In this document: positions 1 through 5,215 of the stretch, in pieces
Layout: the number at the start of each line of letters is the position of its first letter
Numbering within the stretch: position 1 is the stretch's first letter
Origin: Candidatus Omnitrophota bacterium
Lineage (GTDB): Bacteria > Hinthialibacterota > Hinthialibacteria > OLB16
Length of the DNA stretch: 6,748 nucleotides
NCBI GenBank assembly: GCA_020632575.1
Contig: JACKFH010000089.1
Coordinates: forward strand, 1 to 6,748
Reading direction: 5' to 3'
Position numbers and translations under genes: made by a program
The notes under the pieces: generated by a model
The model's input: the letters and a program-made list of their open reading frames with translations, nothing else
What the model was told of the DNA's origin: nothing
Database searches by the model: none

Positions 1-506
1 TGATCCGTCGAAAACGAGTCGAGATGCTCATCCAAGCGGTCGCGCAGCTTCCGAGGGAGTGGCGGGACCGGGTTGAGGTTCGGATCATTGGGGAGGGGCC
101 GGAGGAGCACCGCCTACGGGTGGCTGTTCGAGAGTTGGCCCTCCAGAACCAAGTGGAGTTTTTGGGAGAGGTCCCCTCCTCTGAGATGTCCAATCATTAT
201 CAAGGATCGGACTTCTTTGTCCTGGCCTCCTCGGCGGAAGGATTGTCCAACGCTCTCCTCGAGGCGATGGCTTTCGGCCTACCGTGTTTCCACGCCACCC
301 CCACCGGGTTCGAGGAGATCGACGATGTCACTGTCCAGTTCCGCTCGGCCCAAAGCCTTTCCAAGAAACTGCTGCATCACCTGGAGCACCCGCGAAGGGC
401 TTTCCTTCGGGGCCAGGCTTGCCGCGAGGTCGCGCAAAAACAGACTTGGCGGAGAGCCGCCGAACGATACGACGCGCTTCTCCGTCGAACCGAGGAAAGG
501 TGCTGA
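1..506 (+). CDS. Glycosyltransferase, GT-B fold (GT4-like), C-terminal part only
   Basis: This is the 3' end of a gene that begins left of the window: the frame is open from base 3, giving 167 residues before the TGA at 504-506. The ATG at 24 lies inside the domain and is unlikely to be the real start. The sequence is the nucleotide-sugar-binding half of a GT-B glycosyltransferase. It starts at the 'KRVEMLIQA' helix and continues with 'VRIIGEGPEE', 'VEFLGEVP', 'DFFVLASSAEGLSNALLEAMAFGLP' split over two blocks, and a closing 'W..AAERYDALL' helix. The E-x7-E motif of the family is present (EGLSNALLE). Such enzymes move a sugar from a nucleotide donor to a growing polysaccharide or lipid-linked acceptor at the inner face of the cytoplasmic membrane; donor and acceptor cannot be told here. 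The last 41 bp of the conserved helix recur at 2395-2435. It is convergent with the next gene, leaving 4 bp. Confidence 0.9.
   Translation, partial: IRRKRVEMLIQAVAQLPREWRDRVEVRIIGEGPEEHRLRVAVRELALQNQVEFLGEVPSSEMSNHYQGSDFFVLASSAEGLSNALLEAMAFGLPCFHATPTGFEEIDDVTVQFRSAQSLSKKLLHHLEHPRRAFLRGQACREVAQKQTWRRAAERYDALLRRTEERC
444..484 (+). repeat. 41-bp direct repeat, copy 1 (inside glycosyltransferase 3' end)
   Basis: Bases 444-484 encode TWRRAAERYDALL and match 2395-2435 at 40 of 41 positions; the only difference is C473 against T2424, silent in an Asp codon. The upstream 'gc' plus five A run also matches, but copy 1 has three extra bases (a CAG codon) before the repeat. On the minus strand this copy can form a 6-bp stem (450-455 with 479-484), followed after four bases by T5. 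It therefore lies where a weak terminator for the 531-residue gene would be expected, 26 bp past that gene's stop. Confidence 0.95.
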
Positions 507-510
507 ATTC

Positions 511-2106
511 CTATAGATCGGTTACCCGGTGATGGTAGCCTTGTCCGAATTTGGGCTCTGCATACCAGAGAATATAGCGATTCGAAAGATTAAGCAGACG
601 GTCAGTAACAATTGATCCAAATTGAGGGCCTCTCACCTCATCATGAGCATTTGGAGCACTTGTTGAACCGGCCAATCCCAATCCCTCGTCTGAATACGAT
701 CCGTTAGCGGACCTCCAATTGTCTGAGACCCAATAATTTACTCCACCTGCCTTGGGGTCATAAACCCAAACTCGTGAGTTATTATTGGCATTTACTGGGT
801 CAAATACCCCGGTAAAAGGGAGTTCGCCAGAATCGCTGGGGAATGTAATGTCTATTCTACCATTACCCGCCCCTTCAGTTGGCACGACAAATGTGGCGTC
901 CTTGTTCCATCTGCCAATCTCGTAGCTGGCAATATGCTTACTCCAACCAAAATAGCTTGAGTATGATTCCCATGCAGCGTAGGCCACGATATCGTCCTCG
1001 TCCCAGAAGGGGTTTAGTGCGACACGGGGCGATCCATAGAGGTAATATGGCGAAATATTGTAAACTTGCTTTTTGGCATCCAATACCGTATAAGGTATCC
1101 CGGAAAAGTCGATCGTCGCAGTCCAAATCTCCTGCTTGTACTGGTAATAATTGTCCATCTTAAACGAGATTATCATTAGTGAGTCAAGACCTGATTCACC
1201 GCCTGGATCGTATACCATGTCGCAATCGAATTGGTCCACAATATTGACGGCATCAAATCCTGAGATGCTGGCAGCAAAGTATGGGGCGTTCGCAATTTCG
1301 TAGGGTGATCCACTGTGGCAAGCGGATATCGTCGGAACGTGAGCGGTTGTTTCAGAGAGTGTCGGAGCGTTGGAGGAGACGACATCACCGAACCATGGGG
1401 CCGATTCCCCGTAAACCGTTGCCCCCGCATTTTTTGTGTTCATCTTTGTGGTCCACACAAAAAAGATCATTTCAGAACTTGGGCCACTTGATTGAACCGA
1501 TATCCCCCCCTCCGTAAGCGCGGCATAGGCACAGCCACAGAGACCCCCACAACAATTTCCACAAGTGGATGAGCGGTCCACAGAGAACACTTCATAGTAT
1601 ATGAGTCTACGAGAGACAGAGTTGCTGGAGACATCGAAGGCATAAACTCGAATATGGTTCCAATATCCCCTATCGGTTTCCGGACCATCTTCTGTCACGC
1701 CTACCAGGGCATAATATCGAAAAACACCGGGTGATGGACTTCGGGGAGAAGCAACGACATCCACAATTGCTCTTTCCTCTCGGACGCAGTTATATTCTAC
1801 CGCATGATCTCCACATTCACCAAATAAGTCGGCGCAATCTTCTTCATCTATGGGATACGAGACTGACCAAAAATCGTTCTGGGTGTTGATCTCTGGGTTT
1901 TGTGGCGAAAACGCAACTGCGGAGAAAATCGCTCCGGGTGCTCCATTGACATAATCGTAGCGAGCACTAACGATTAGACCGGAGCCTCCCACCGCATCCA
2001 TCTCGATATCCGTTGCGTCATAAACCGCGATGTCGACTCCTAGAGACGGGGTCAACCAAATACTCAACGACAGCGACACAAGAAACATGAAGGGAATAGT
2101 TTTCAT
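511..2106 (-). CDS. Exported protein of unknown function (531 aa)
   Basis: I do not recognise the family. The start is secure: ATG at 2106 has AGGAGG (2112-2117 on the plus strand) five bases upstream and a consensus promoter before that. Residues 1-23 form a signal peptide (MKT, a hydrophobic core, then 'TPSLG'), so the mature protein probably starts at Val24 and is exported. The rest is rich in Tyr, Ser, Gly, Asp and Trp, with many short alternating hydrophobic strands such as 'RVYAFDV', 'SEMIFFVWTT', 'IVAYAAWES', 'RVWVYDP' and 'RYILWYAEP'. This looks like an all-beta, possibly beta-propeller, extracellular protein, but that is inference. Ten cysteines lie between residues 91 and 295, including a tight cluster C182-x2-CC-x3-C-x-C192, suggesting disulfides or metal binding. 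No catalytic motif, membrane anchor or sorting tail is visible. G+C is about 45% in sampled stretches against about 60% in rpiR, hinting at separate ancestry. Confidence 0.85.
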   Translation of the reverse strand: MKTIPFMFLVSLSLSIWLTPSLGVDIAVYDATDIEMDAVGGSGLIVSARYDYVNGAPGAIFSAVAFSPQNPEINTQNDFWSVSYPIDEEDCADLFGECGDHAVEYNCVREERAIVDVVASPRSPSPGVFRYYALVGVTEDGPETDRGYWNHIRVYAFDVSSNSVSRRLIYYEVFSVDRSSTCGNCCGGLCGCAYAALTEGGISVQSSGPSSEMIFFVWTTKMNTKNAGATVYGESAPWFGDVVSSNAPTLSETTAHVPTISACHSGSPYEIANAPYFAASISGFDAVNIVDQFDCDMVYDPGGESGLDSLMIISFKMDNYYQYKQEIWTATIDFSGIPYTVLDAKKQVYNISPYYLYGSPRVALNPFWDEDDIVAYAAWESYSSYFGWSKHIASYEIGRWNKDATFVVPTEGAGNGRIDITFPSDSGELPFTGVFDPVNANNNSRVWVYDPKAGGVNYWVSDNWRSANGSYSDEGLGLAGSTSAPNAHDEVRGPQFGSIVTDRLLNLSNRYILWYAEPKFGQGYHHRVTDL

Positions 2107-2111
2107 GACTG

Positions 2112-2117
2112 CCTCCT
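2112..2117 (-). promoter_or_regulatory. Shine-Dalgarno AGGAGG of the 531-aa gene
   Basis: On the minus strand AGGAGG lies five bases before the ATG at 2106. This perfect match fixes the start of the exported protein and supports the signal-peptide reading. Confidence 0.85.
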
Positions 2118-2145
2118 AGGTCGGTACCGGATAGCCGATAGGAAT

Positions 2146-2174
2146 ATTATAGAACGTTATTAGAAGAATATCAA
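2146..2174 (-). promoter_or_regulatory. Strong sigma70-type promoter of the 531-aa gene
   Basis: On the minus strand TTGATA (2169-2174, 5 of 6 consensus) and TATAAT (2146-2151, 6 of 6) are separated by exactly 17 bp. The predicted transcript starts near 2139, leaving a leader of about 33 bases with the Shine-Dalgarno in it. It sits in very AT-rich DNA. It is the best promoter match in the window and implies the gene is expressed on its own. A second TATAAT lies just upstream (2174-2179) but lacks a good -35. Confidence 0.8.
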
Positions 2175-2389
2175 TTATAAATGGACAAGAAGGGCAAATA
2201 AATTGGGACAAAAACTCTCTCTTAGTAGGATTTCACTAGAGTTACATCACAATTTTTCAGGCTATTTCGAAGATGACTCGCGCGAGCGGTAAAAAAACTC
2301 AAGAATGGGACGGGTACGTTTCTTTGACACAAGGCCTGATTACTACCGTTTGGCTTTTTTAAAAACCTAGTCAGAAAAACATGCCGTGC

Positions 2390-2440
2390 AAAAAACTTGG
2401 CGGAGAGCCGCCGAACGATACGATGCGCTTCTCCGCCAAG
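2390..2440 (-). terminator. Intrinsic terminator of pilin-like gene 1
   Basis: Read on the minus strand, CTTGGCGGAGA (2430-2440) pairs perfectly over 11 bp with TCTCCGCCAAG (2396-2406), followed at once by T6 (2390-2395). It starts 34 bases after the stop of the pilin gene, the right place and direction. The 23-base loop is longer than usual but can fold further. The unusual point is that the stem is made of glycosyltransferase coding sequence. Confidence 0.75.
2395..2435 (+). repeat. 41-bp direct repeat, copy 2
   Basis: This is the second copy of the 444-484 repeat, same orientation, 1951 bp away, 40 of 41 bases identical. Between the two copies lie the whole 531-residue gene and its promoter. 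Copy 2 lacks the preceding CAG codon of copy 1. Immediately after the repeat it differs at three positions (2436, 2438, 2440), each of which extends the inverted repeat described as the pilin 1 terminator. Confidence 0.95.
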
Positions 2441-2474
2441 TGATTTCAAGATTCAATTCACTTCCACTACTAGA

Positions 2475-3164
2475 TCAAGTCGGACCTTGGCTAAAACCAG
2501 AGACCCGCTTCCAGCCATTGACACAGTAATTTCCTGAGGTCAAATCTCCTCCTAGGGTCATGATGTCCCCGATCGATTTCGTTCCATTAGTTGGAGCGTA
2601 ATCGGTCCAAGCCGCGCCGTCCCCGGTGCTGCATGGATCAATTCCCGGGCCGACACATATTGTCCAGCGATCACCACAGGGAAAATGGTCCCGGAGGTCC
2701 GGCCCAAAACTAGCCAACCCGAACGCGTTAATCTTGGGGAGCAATCCCACCGCCGCCGCGATCTTGTTTGGGCCGGTCGAGGCCATTTCCCAACCCAACT
2801 CATCATTGGGTCCCAGAAGTCCGCTATCCCGGGCGAAAGGCTCTTGGGGAACCGCGGAGATGTATTCGATCGGGCTGGTTAACTGATAAAGGCCTTTCTG
2901 ACTGGGATCATCCGGATCGTGGTCGGTCGGATAGAATCCGAAGTCGATACGGTACTCCTCCATCGCAATCCCGATCGAACGTCCATTTCCCGCCGCTTGC
3001 ACCACCTTGGCCCGGATCTGCGCCTCGAGGAAATTCGGGAGGGCGATCGCGATGAGGATCAGGATGATGGCGATGACGATGAGGAGCTCAATCAGCGTGA
3101 ACCCTCTCCCTTTGTTAAAATTCCTTCTTTTCCACATCTTCTGTCCAAAACTCCTTCTTAGCAT
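2475..3164 (-). CDS. Prepilin-like / type II secretion pseudopilin-like protein 1
   Basis: The product has a class III prepilin signal: a basic leader ending in 'KGRG', cleavage expected after Gly21, then Phe22, the invariant Glu26 (position +5) and a hydrophobic helix of about 20 residues. 'ALPNFLEAQIRAKV' continues the spine helix, followed by a GspG-like 'YRIDFGFYPTD' segment and a C-terminal globular part with 'ASFGPDLRD' and 'PTNGTKSIGDI'. Such proteins are cleaved and N-methylated by a prepilin peptidase (PilD/GspO type) and assembled at the inner membrane into a pilus or secretion pseudopilus. Cysteines at 163, 170, 178 and 214 match those of the paralogue at 4377-5102. Start choice is open: ATG 3164 has no visible Shine-Dalgarno, whereas ATG 3137 (220 aa) follows AAGGAG (3151-3156) at a long 13-base spacing. 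Both keep the whole pilin signal. No assembly ATPase, peptidase or secretin is nearby. Confidence 0.9.
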   Translation of the reverse strand: MLRRSFGQKMWKRRNFNKGRGFTLIELLIVIAIILILIAIALPNFLEAQIRAKVVQAAGNGRSIGIAMEEYRIDFGFYPTDHDPDDPSQKGLYQLTSPIEYISAVPQEPFARDSGLLGPNDELGWEMASTGPNKIAAAVGLLPKINAFGLASFGPDLRDHFPCGDRWTICVGPGIDPCSTGDGAAWTDYAPTNGTKSIGDIMTLGGDLTSGNYCVNGWKRVSGFSQGPT

Positions 3165-3240
3165 TCGGTCGTATACCGCTTGGGCTCCCTGGGTCGTTGG
3201 TCACCATGGAATTAAACTGCGATGATTGAATAAAAGCAGG

Positions 3241-3270
3241 TTGACTACTTAATCCAGGTTGCGTTACGAT
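3241..3270 (+). promoter_or_regulatory. Possible sigma70 promoter for the RpiR-family gene
   Basis: TTGACT (3241-3246, 5 of 6) and TACGAT (3265-3270, 4 of 6) are 18 bp apart. It would give a long leader of about 127 bases before the ATG at 3404. The palindrome at 3273-3287 would then lie at the transcription start, a usual place for a repressor site. An alternative -10, TAAAAT (3277-3282), lacks a -35. Confidence 0.35.
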
Positions 3271-3272
3271 TC

Positions 3273-3287
3273 TGGATAAAATATCCA
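3273..3287. promoter_or_regulatory. Palindrome TGGATA-AAA-TATCCA, candidate operator
   Basis: Two perfect 6-bp arms flank three A bases, upstream of a transcription-factor gene and just after a possible promoter. RpiR-family proteins bind inverted repeats as dimers and are often autoregulated, so this is a reasonable operator candidate. Nothing in the sequence proves binding. Confidence 0.3.
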
Positions 3288-3345
3288 ACATCCGGGTTTC
3301 CCTGTCAAGGGATTAATGTTCCGAGTACGAAAAAAATCTGGGATG

Positions 3346-3355
3346 AACCATGGTT
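3346..3355. promoter_or_regulatory. Perfect 10-bp palindrome AACCATGGTT, candidate operator
   Basis: This self-complementary decamer lies 48 bp before the rpiR-type start codon. It contains an ATG, but the frame and lack of a Shine-Dalgarno make it an unlikely start. It may be a binding site or chance. Confidence 0.2.
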
Positions 3356-3403
3356 TGGGTAGGAATACCTTGACACTGTGAGTTTTTTCTTAAGAAGGAA
3401 CCC

Positions 3404-4267
3404 ATGACTGTTTCCAACAAAAAGAACCACAATGGTCTGACGGAGGAGGCCCAGGGGGACGCCCTGGTCCGCATTCACACCCTCTATAATCAGCTGACCA
3501 ACACGGAAAAATTGGTCGCCGATTATGTCCTCGAGAACGAGGATGTGGTGTACCGTTCGATCACCGAGGTGGCCAGCCTGAGCGGAGCGGGTTATGGCAG
3601 CGTGGTTCGTTTCTGCAAGCGACTGGGCTATTCCGGCTTCCAGGATCTGAAGATCCAATTAACCAAGGATCTCGCGCTTCGGACCGCCTACCATAAGGAC
3701 GAGTCGAACGACCCGCTGACTCATCTCCAGGAACAGTGTTTCGAGGACCTCCGAAACACGGCCCAAATGTTGACCCCCGAGCTTCTGGAGGAGGCCGCGA
3801 CCGCGCTTCTCGAGGCGAGAAATGTCCTGGTGGTCGGGTTCGCGAGTTCGGCGATCACCGCCAAAGAGATCGAATATCGTCTGACCCGGTTCGGCATCCA
3901 GGCGGTTTCGGTGTCGGACGACCAGGTTCAACGGATGCGGGCGGTTTCGCTTGCGCCCGAGGATGTCCTGTTCATGGTCTCCTTCTCCGGGACCACCAAA
4001 CGGATCATCTCCGCCGGGGAGGTGGCCCGTCAGGCGGGGGCCAAGACGATGTGCCTGACCAACTTCGCCCAATCGCCGGTCTCCGAACTGGCCGATATCC
4101 GTCTCCTCACCGCGGTCCACATCGACCCGATCCGCGCGGAGATTGTCTCCCGAGTCCCCATGGCCTTTGTCCTCGACGCTCTCTTCGACCAGATGCTGAG
4201 ACAGGACGAAAAGACACGGGAGATCCTGGAGAAGACTTTCAAGACGACGGCGGATACGTATCTGTAA
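3404..4267 (+). CDS. RpiR/MurR-family transcriptional regulator (HTH + SIS)
   Basis: The 287-residue length and domain order are typical of the RpiR family. The N-terminal helix-turn-helix domain covers about residues 20-95: 'LTNTEKLVADYVLEN', then 'SITEVASLSGAGYGSVVRFCKRLGYSGFQDLK', given here only to mark the recognition region around 53-83. A C-terminal SIS sugar-phosphate-binding domain covers about 125-255, with 'VLVVGFASSA' (141-150) and the 'SFSGTTK' loop (193-199) that contacts the phosphosugar. Family members sense sugar phosphates or amino-sugar derivatives and control their catabolism. The effector and targets here are unknown because no sugar-metabolism gene is adjacent in the window. 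ATG 3404 is supported by AAGGA at 3395-3399. A possible promoter and palindromes lie in the 239-bp divergent region upstream. It sits between two pilin paralogues, one divergent and one downstream in the same direction. Confidence 0.93.
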   Translation: MTVSNKKNHNGLTEEAQGDALVRIHTLYNQLTNTEKLVADYVLENEDVVYRSITEVASLSGAGYGSVVRFCKRLGYSGFQDLKIQLTKDLALRTAYHKDESNDPLTHLQEQCFEDLRNTAQMLTPELLEEAATALLEARNVLVVGFASSAITAKEIEYRLTRFGIQAVSVSDDQVQRMRAVSLAPEDVLFMVSFSGTTKRIISAGEVARQAGAKTMCLTNFAQSPVSELADIRLLTAVHIDPIRAEIVSRVPMAFVLDALFDQMLRQDEKTREILEKTFKTTADTYL

Positions 4268-4286
4268 TAAGGAATCCCCCTTCCCT

Positions 4287-4317
4287 ATATCTTCCTCTAC
4301 CAAAGAAAAGAAGATAT
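4287..4317. repeat. Inverted repeat ATATCTTC / GAAGATAT after the RpiR-family gene
   Basis: Perfect 8-bp arms (4287-4294 and 4310-4317) are separated by 15 bases, starting 20 bp after the rpiR-type stop and ending 18 bp before the pilin 2 extended -10. The stem is AT-rich and has no T-run after it, so it is a poor intrinsic terminator. Its place just upstream of a promoter suits an operator; RpiR-type control of pilin 2 is only a hypothesis. Confidence 0.45.
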
Positions 4318-4334
4318 CGATCGGCTCCCCCAAG

Positions 4335-4343
4335 TGGTACAAT
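4335..4343 (+). promoter_or_regulatory. Extended -10 promoter of pilin-like gene 2
   Basis: TGG-TACAAT matches the extended -10 pattern TGn-TATAAT with one mismatch. The matching -35 position (4315-4320) is poor, as is usual for this promoter type. The transcript would start near 4350 and leave a leader of about 27 bases before the TTG start, so pilin 2 can be expressed apart from the regulator upstream. Confidence 0.55.
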
Positions 4344-4376
4344 GAAATAAATGAGTTAAACGTACGAGGAGAAGAA

Positions 4377-5102
4377 TTGATTAACTCCCCTTCTGTACCT
4401 TCTGTGCGCGGGATCAAAGGATTCACCCTCATCGAATTATTGGTGGTGATCGCCATCATCTTGATTCTGATTTCGATTGCGCTTCCGAATTTTCTGGAAG
4501 CGCAGCTTCGCGCCAAAGTGGCGAGAGTCACGGCGGATTTGCGTACAATCACAACCGCGCTTGAAACCTACTACATCGATTGGGGAACCTATCCCGATGA
4601 CTCGGAAGACGAATTCGACGCCGATGATCACGGTCTCGCCCAACTGACCACTCCATTGACCTACCTGACCGAGCTCCCGTTCGATGTGTTCATCGGCGGG
4701 GGGAAGGCGGAGGATGGGCACCCGGTCTATTTCGAGATGGGCTCCACAGGCATCGATCCATGGACGCTTGCCTACGGCTTCGCGGTCTCCAATATCGTTC
4801 CGGGAAGCAACCCCCCGAAGACTTACAAGATTGACGCTTACGCTCTTTACAGCCACGGTCCCAACCAGATTGACGATTTCGATGGCGAGGGGGATTTTCC
4901 CTTTTCCGATTGCACGATCAATTGTAACCCCTGCGATCTCGGCGCGGATGGGACCAATACGATCAGTTACAATCCGACCAACGGGACTCGCTCTCGAGGC
5001 AATATCCACATGTTCGGAGGAGAGTACCGTTCGGGTCATTGGTGCCTGGATGGTGTGGTAATTCGAGGCCGTGGAGCGGAATCACGTCCGACTGGGCGTT
5101 GA
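4377..5102 (+). CDS. Prepilin-like / type II secretion pseudopilin-like protein 2
   Basis: The start is a TTG at 4377, supported by AGGAG (4367-4371) five bases upstream; no in-frame ATG is available before the pilin signal. Residues 1-15 end in 'RGIKG', cleavage is expected after Gly15, and Phe16, Glu20 and a long hydrophobic helix follow. 'ALPNFLEAQLRAKVARV' and 'YYIDWGTYPDD' resemble major pseudopilins. The C-terminal part holds 'YSHGPNQIDD', four cysteines (179, 183, 186, 223) and 'PTNGTRSRGNI', each with a counterpart in the protein at 2475-3164; the two are clear paralogues. The length (241 aa) exceeds that of GspG (about 140), leaving a large extra globular domain. The expected role is as a subunit of a pilus or secretion fibre made by machinery encoded elsewhere. 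It lies 109 bp after the rpiR-type gene and 113 bp before gatA, each gap carrying promoter-like signals. Confidence 0.9.
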   Translation: MINSPSVPSVRGIKGFTLIELLVVIAIILILISIALPNFLEAQLRAKVARVTADLRTITTALETYYIDWGTYPDDSEDEFDADDHGLAQLTTPLTYLTELPFDVFIGGGKAEDGHPVYFEMGSTGIDPWTLAYGFAVSNIVPGSNPPKTYKIDAYALYSHGPNQIDDFDGEGDFPFSDCTINCNPCDLGADGTNTISYNPTNGTRSRGNIHMFGGEYRSGHWCLDGVVIRGRGAESRPTGR

Positions 5103-5139
5103 GGATCGGCAGCGACCAACCGGTTCGAATGGACCTTCA

Positions 5140-5168
5140 TTGACACCCTCAATCCCTTAGGTTTCAAT
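5140..5168 (+). promoter_or_regulatory. Sigma70-type promoter of gatA
   Basis: A perfect TTGACA (5140-5145) is followed after 17 bp by TTCAAT (5163-5168, 4 of 6). The predicted start near 5175 leaves a leader of about 40 bases with the gatA Shine-Dalgarno. It implies gatA is not dependent on read-through from the pilin gene. Confidence 0.55.
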
Positions 5169-5201
5169 CCCGTTTTCCCCGATGAATCATCGAATGCAAA
5201 C

Positions 5202-5207
5202 AAGGAG
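5202..5207 (+). promoter_or_regulatory. Shine-Dalgarno AAGGAG of gatA
   Basis: AAGGAG lies eight bases before the GTG at 5216 and decides for this non-ATG start. The protein from GTG begins exactly where GatA family members usually begin. Confidence 0.8.
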
Positions 5208-5215
5208 CCCACAAA

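Larger units (their letters stand above)
2257..2442 (+). pseudogene. Probable relic of a second glycosyltransferase C terminus
   Basis: In the frame of codon 2260 this stretch aligns without gaps to the end of the glycosyltransferase at 1-506, apart from one missing codon. 'RLAFLKT' followed by a stop and 'SEKHAVQK-TWRRAAERYDALLRQ' matches 'RRAFLRGQACREVAQKQTWRRAAERYDALLRR'-type sequence in the intact gene (split here to stay short). Two in-frame stops, TAA at 2290 and TAG at 2368, both fall opposite Gln codons of the intact copy, as single C-to-T changes would produce. Similarity is near-perfect in the last 41 bp, moderate for the 20 codons before, and weak beyond that, so the left boundary is uncertain. 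The right end is also blurred: the frame stays open into the 3' end of the minus-strand pilin gene. It could instead be a short duplication with chance similarity upstream. Confidence 0.5.
2107..2474. other. 368-bp gene-free spacer, AT-rich then GT-derived
   Basis: From about 2120 to 2260 the spacer is strongly AT-rich and carries the leftward promoter of the 531-residue gene. From about 2260 it holds the presumed glycosyltransferase relic, the second 41-bp repeat and the leftward terminator of pilin 1. A perfect 10-bp palindrome, CTCGCGCGAG, lies at 2277-2286. I see no intact gene here; the short minus-strand frame across 2222-2449 has no credible signals. Confidence 0.75.
3165..3403. other. 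Divergent intergenic region between pilin 1 and rpiR-type gene
   Basis: These 239 bp separate two genes transcribed away from each other, so both promoters and any shared operator should lie here. I see a moderate rightward promoter (3241-3270), two palindromes (3273-3287 and 3346-3355) and a short hairpin TCCCT-GTCA-AGGGA (3299-3312). I found no convincing leftward promoter for pilin 1. Confidence 0.6.

Noticed and set aside
73..516. Second plus-strand open frame overlapping the glycosyltransferase
   Set aside because: It is out of frame with a well-conserved GT-B domain, is Arg/Ser/Pro-rich and carries no motif.
520..540. Hairpin GGTTACC-CGGTGAT-GGTAGCC as a terminator for the glycosyltransferase
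   Set aside because: It has a 7-bp stem with one G-U pair but no T-run on either strand and lies within the coding end of the 531-aa gene.
2277..2286. Palindrome CTCGCGCGAG as an operator or attachment site
   Set aside because: It is short, has no second copy in the window and lies in degenerate DNA, so chance is as good an explanation.
2290..2370. Stop codons reassigned to glutamine (TAA and TAG opposite Gln)
   Set aside because: All other genes here end normally at TAA, TAG or TGA and read with the standard code; pseudogene decay by C-to-T changes is far simpler.
444..2435. Target-site duplication of a transposon
   Set aside because: Forty-one bases is too long for a usual target duplication, no transposase or terminal inverted repeats are seen, and the copies differ by a codon-sized indel.
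2222..2449. Minus-strand open frame of 75 codons in the spacer
   Set aside because: It runs through the pilin 1 terminator and the glycosyltransferase-derived repeat, has no ribosome site and no recognisable domain.
3370..3375. Perfect TTGACA close to the RpiR-type gene
   Set aside because: The matching -10 position falls on the Shine-Dalgarno (AAGAAGG) and shows no TATAAT-like hexamer; a transcript from it would lack the ribosome site.
3659..4552. Long minus-strand open frame of 297 codons opposite the RpiR-type gene and pilin 2 start
   Set aside because: It is antisense to two well-supported genes, has low-complexity charged sequence typical of shadow frames in GC-rich codon patterns, and lacks a Shine-Dalgarno or recognisable motif.
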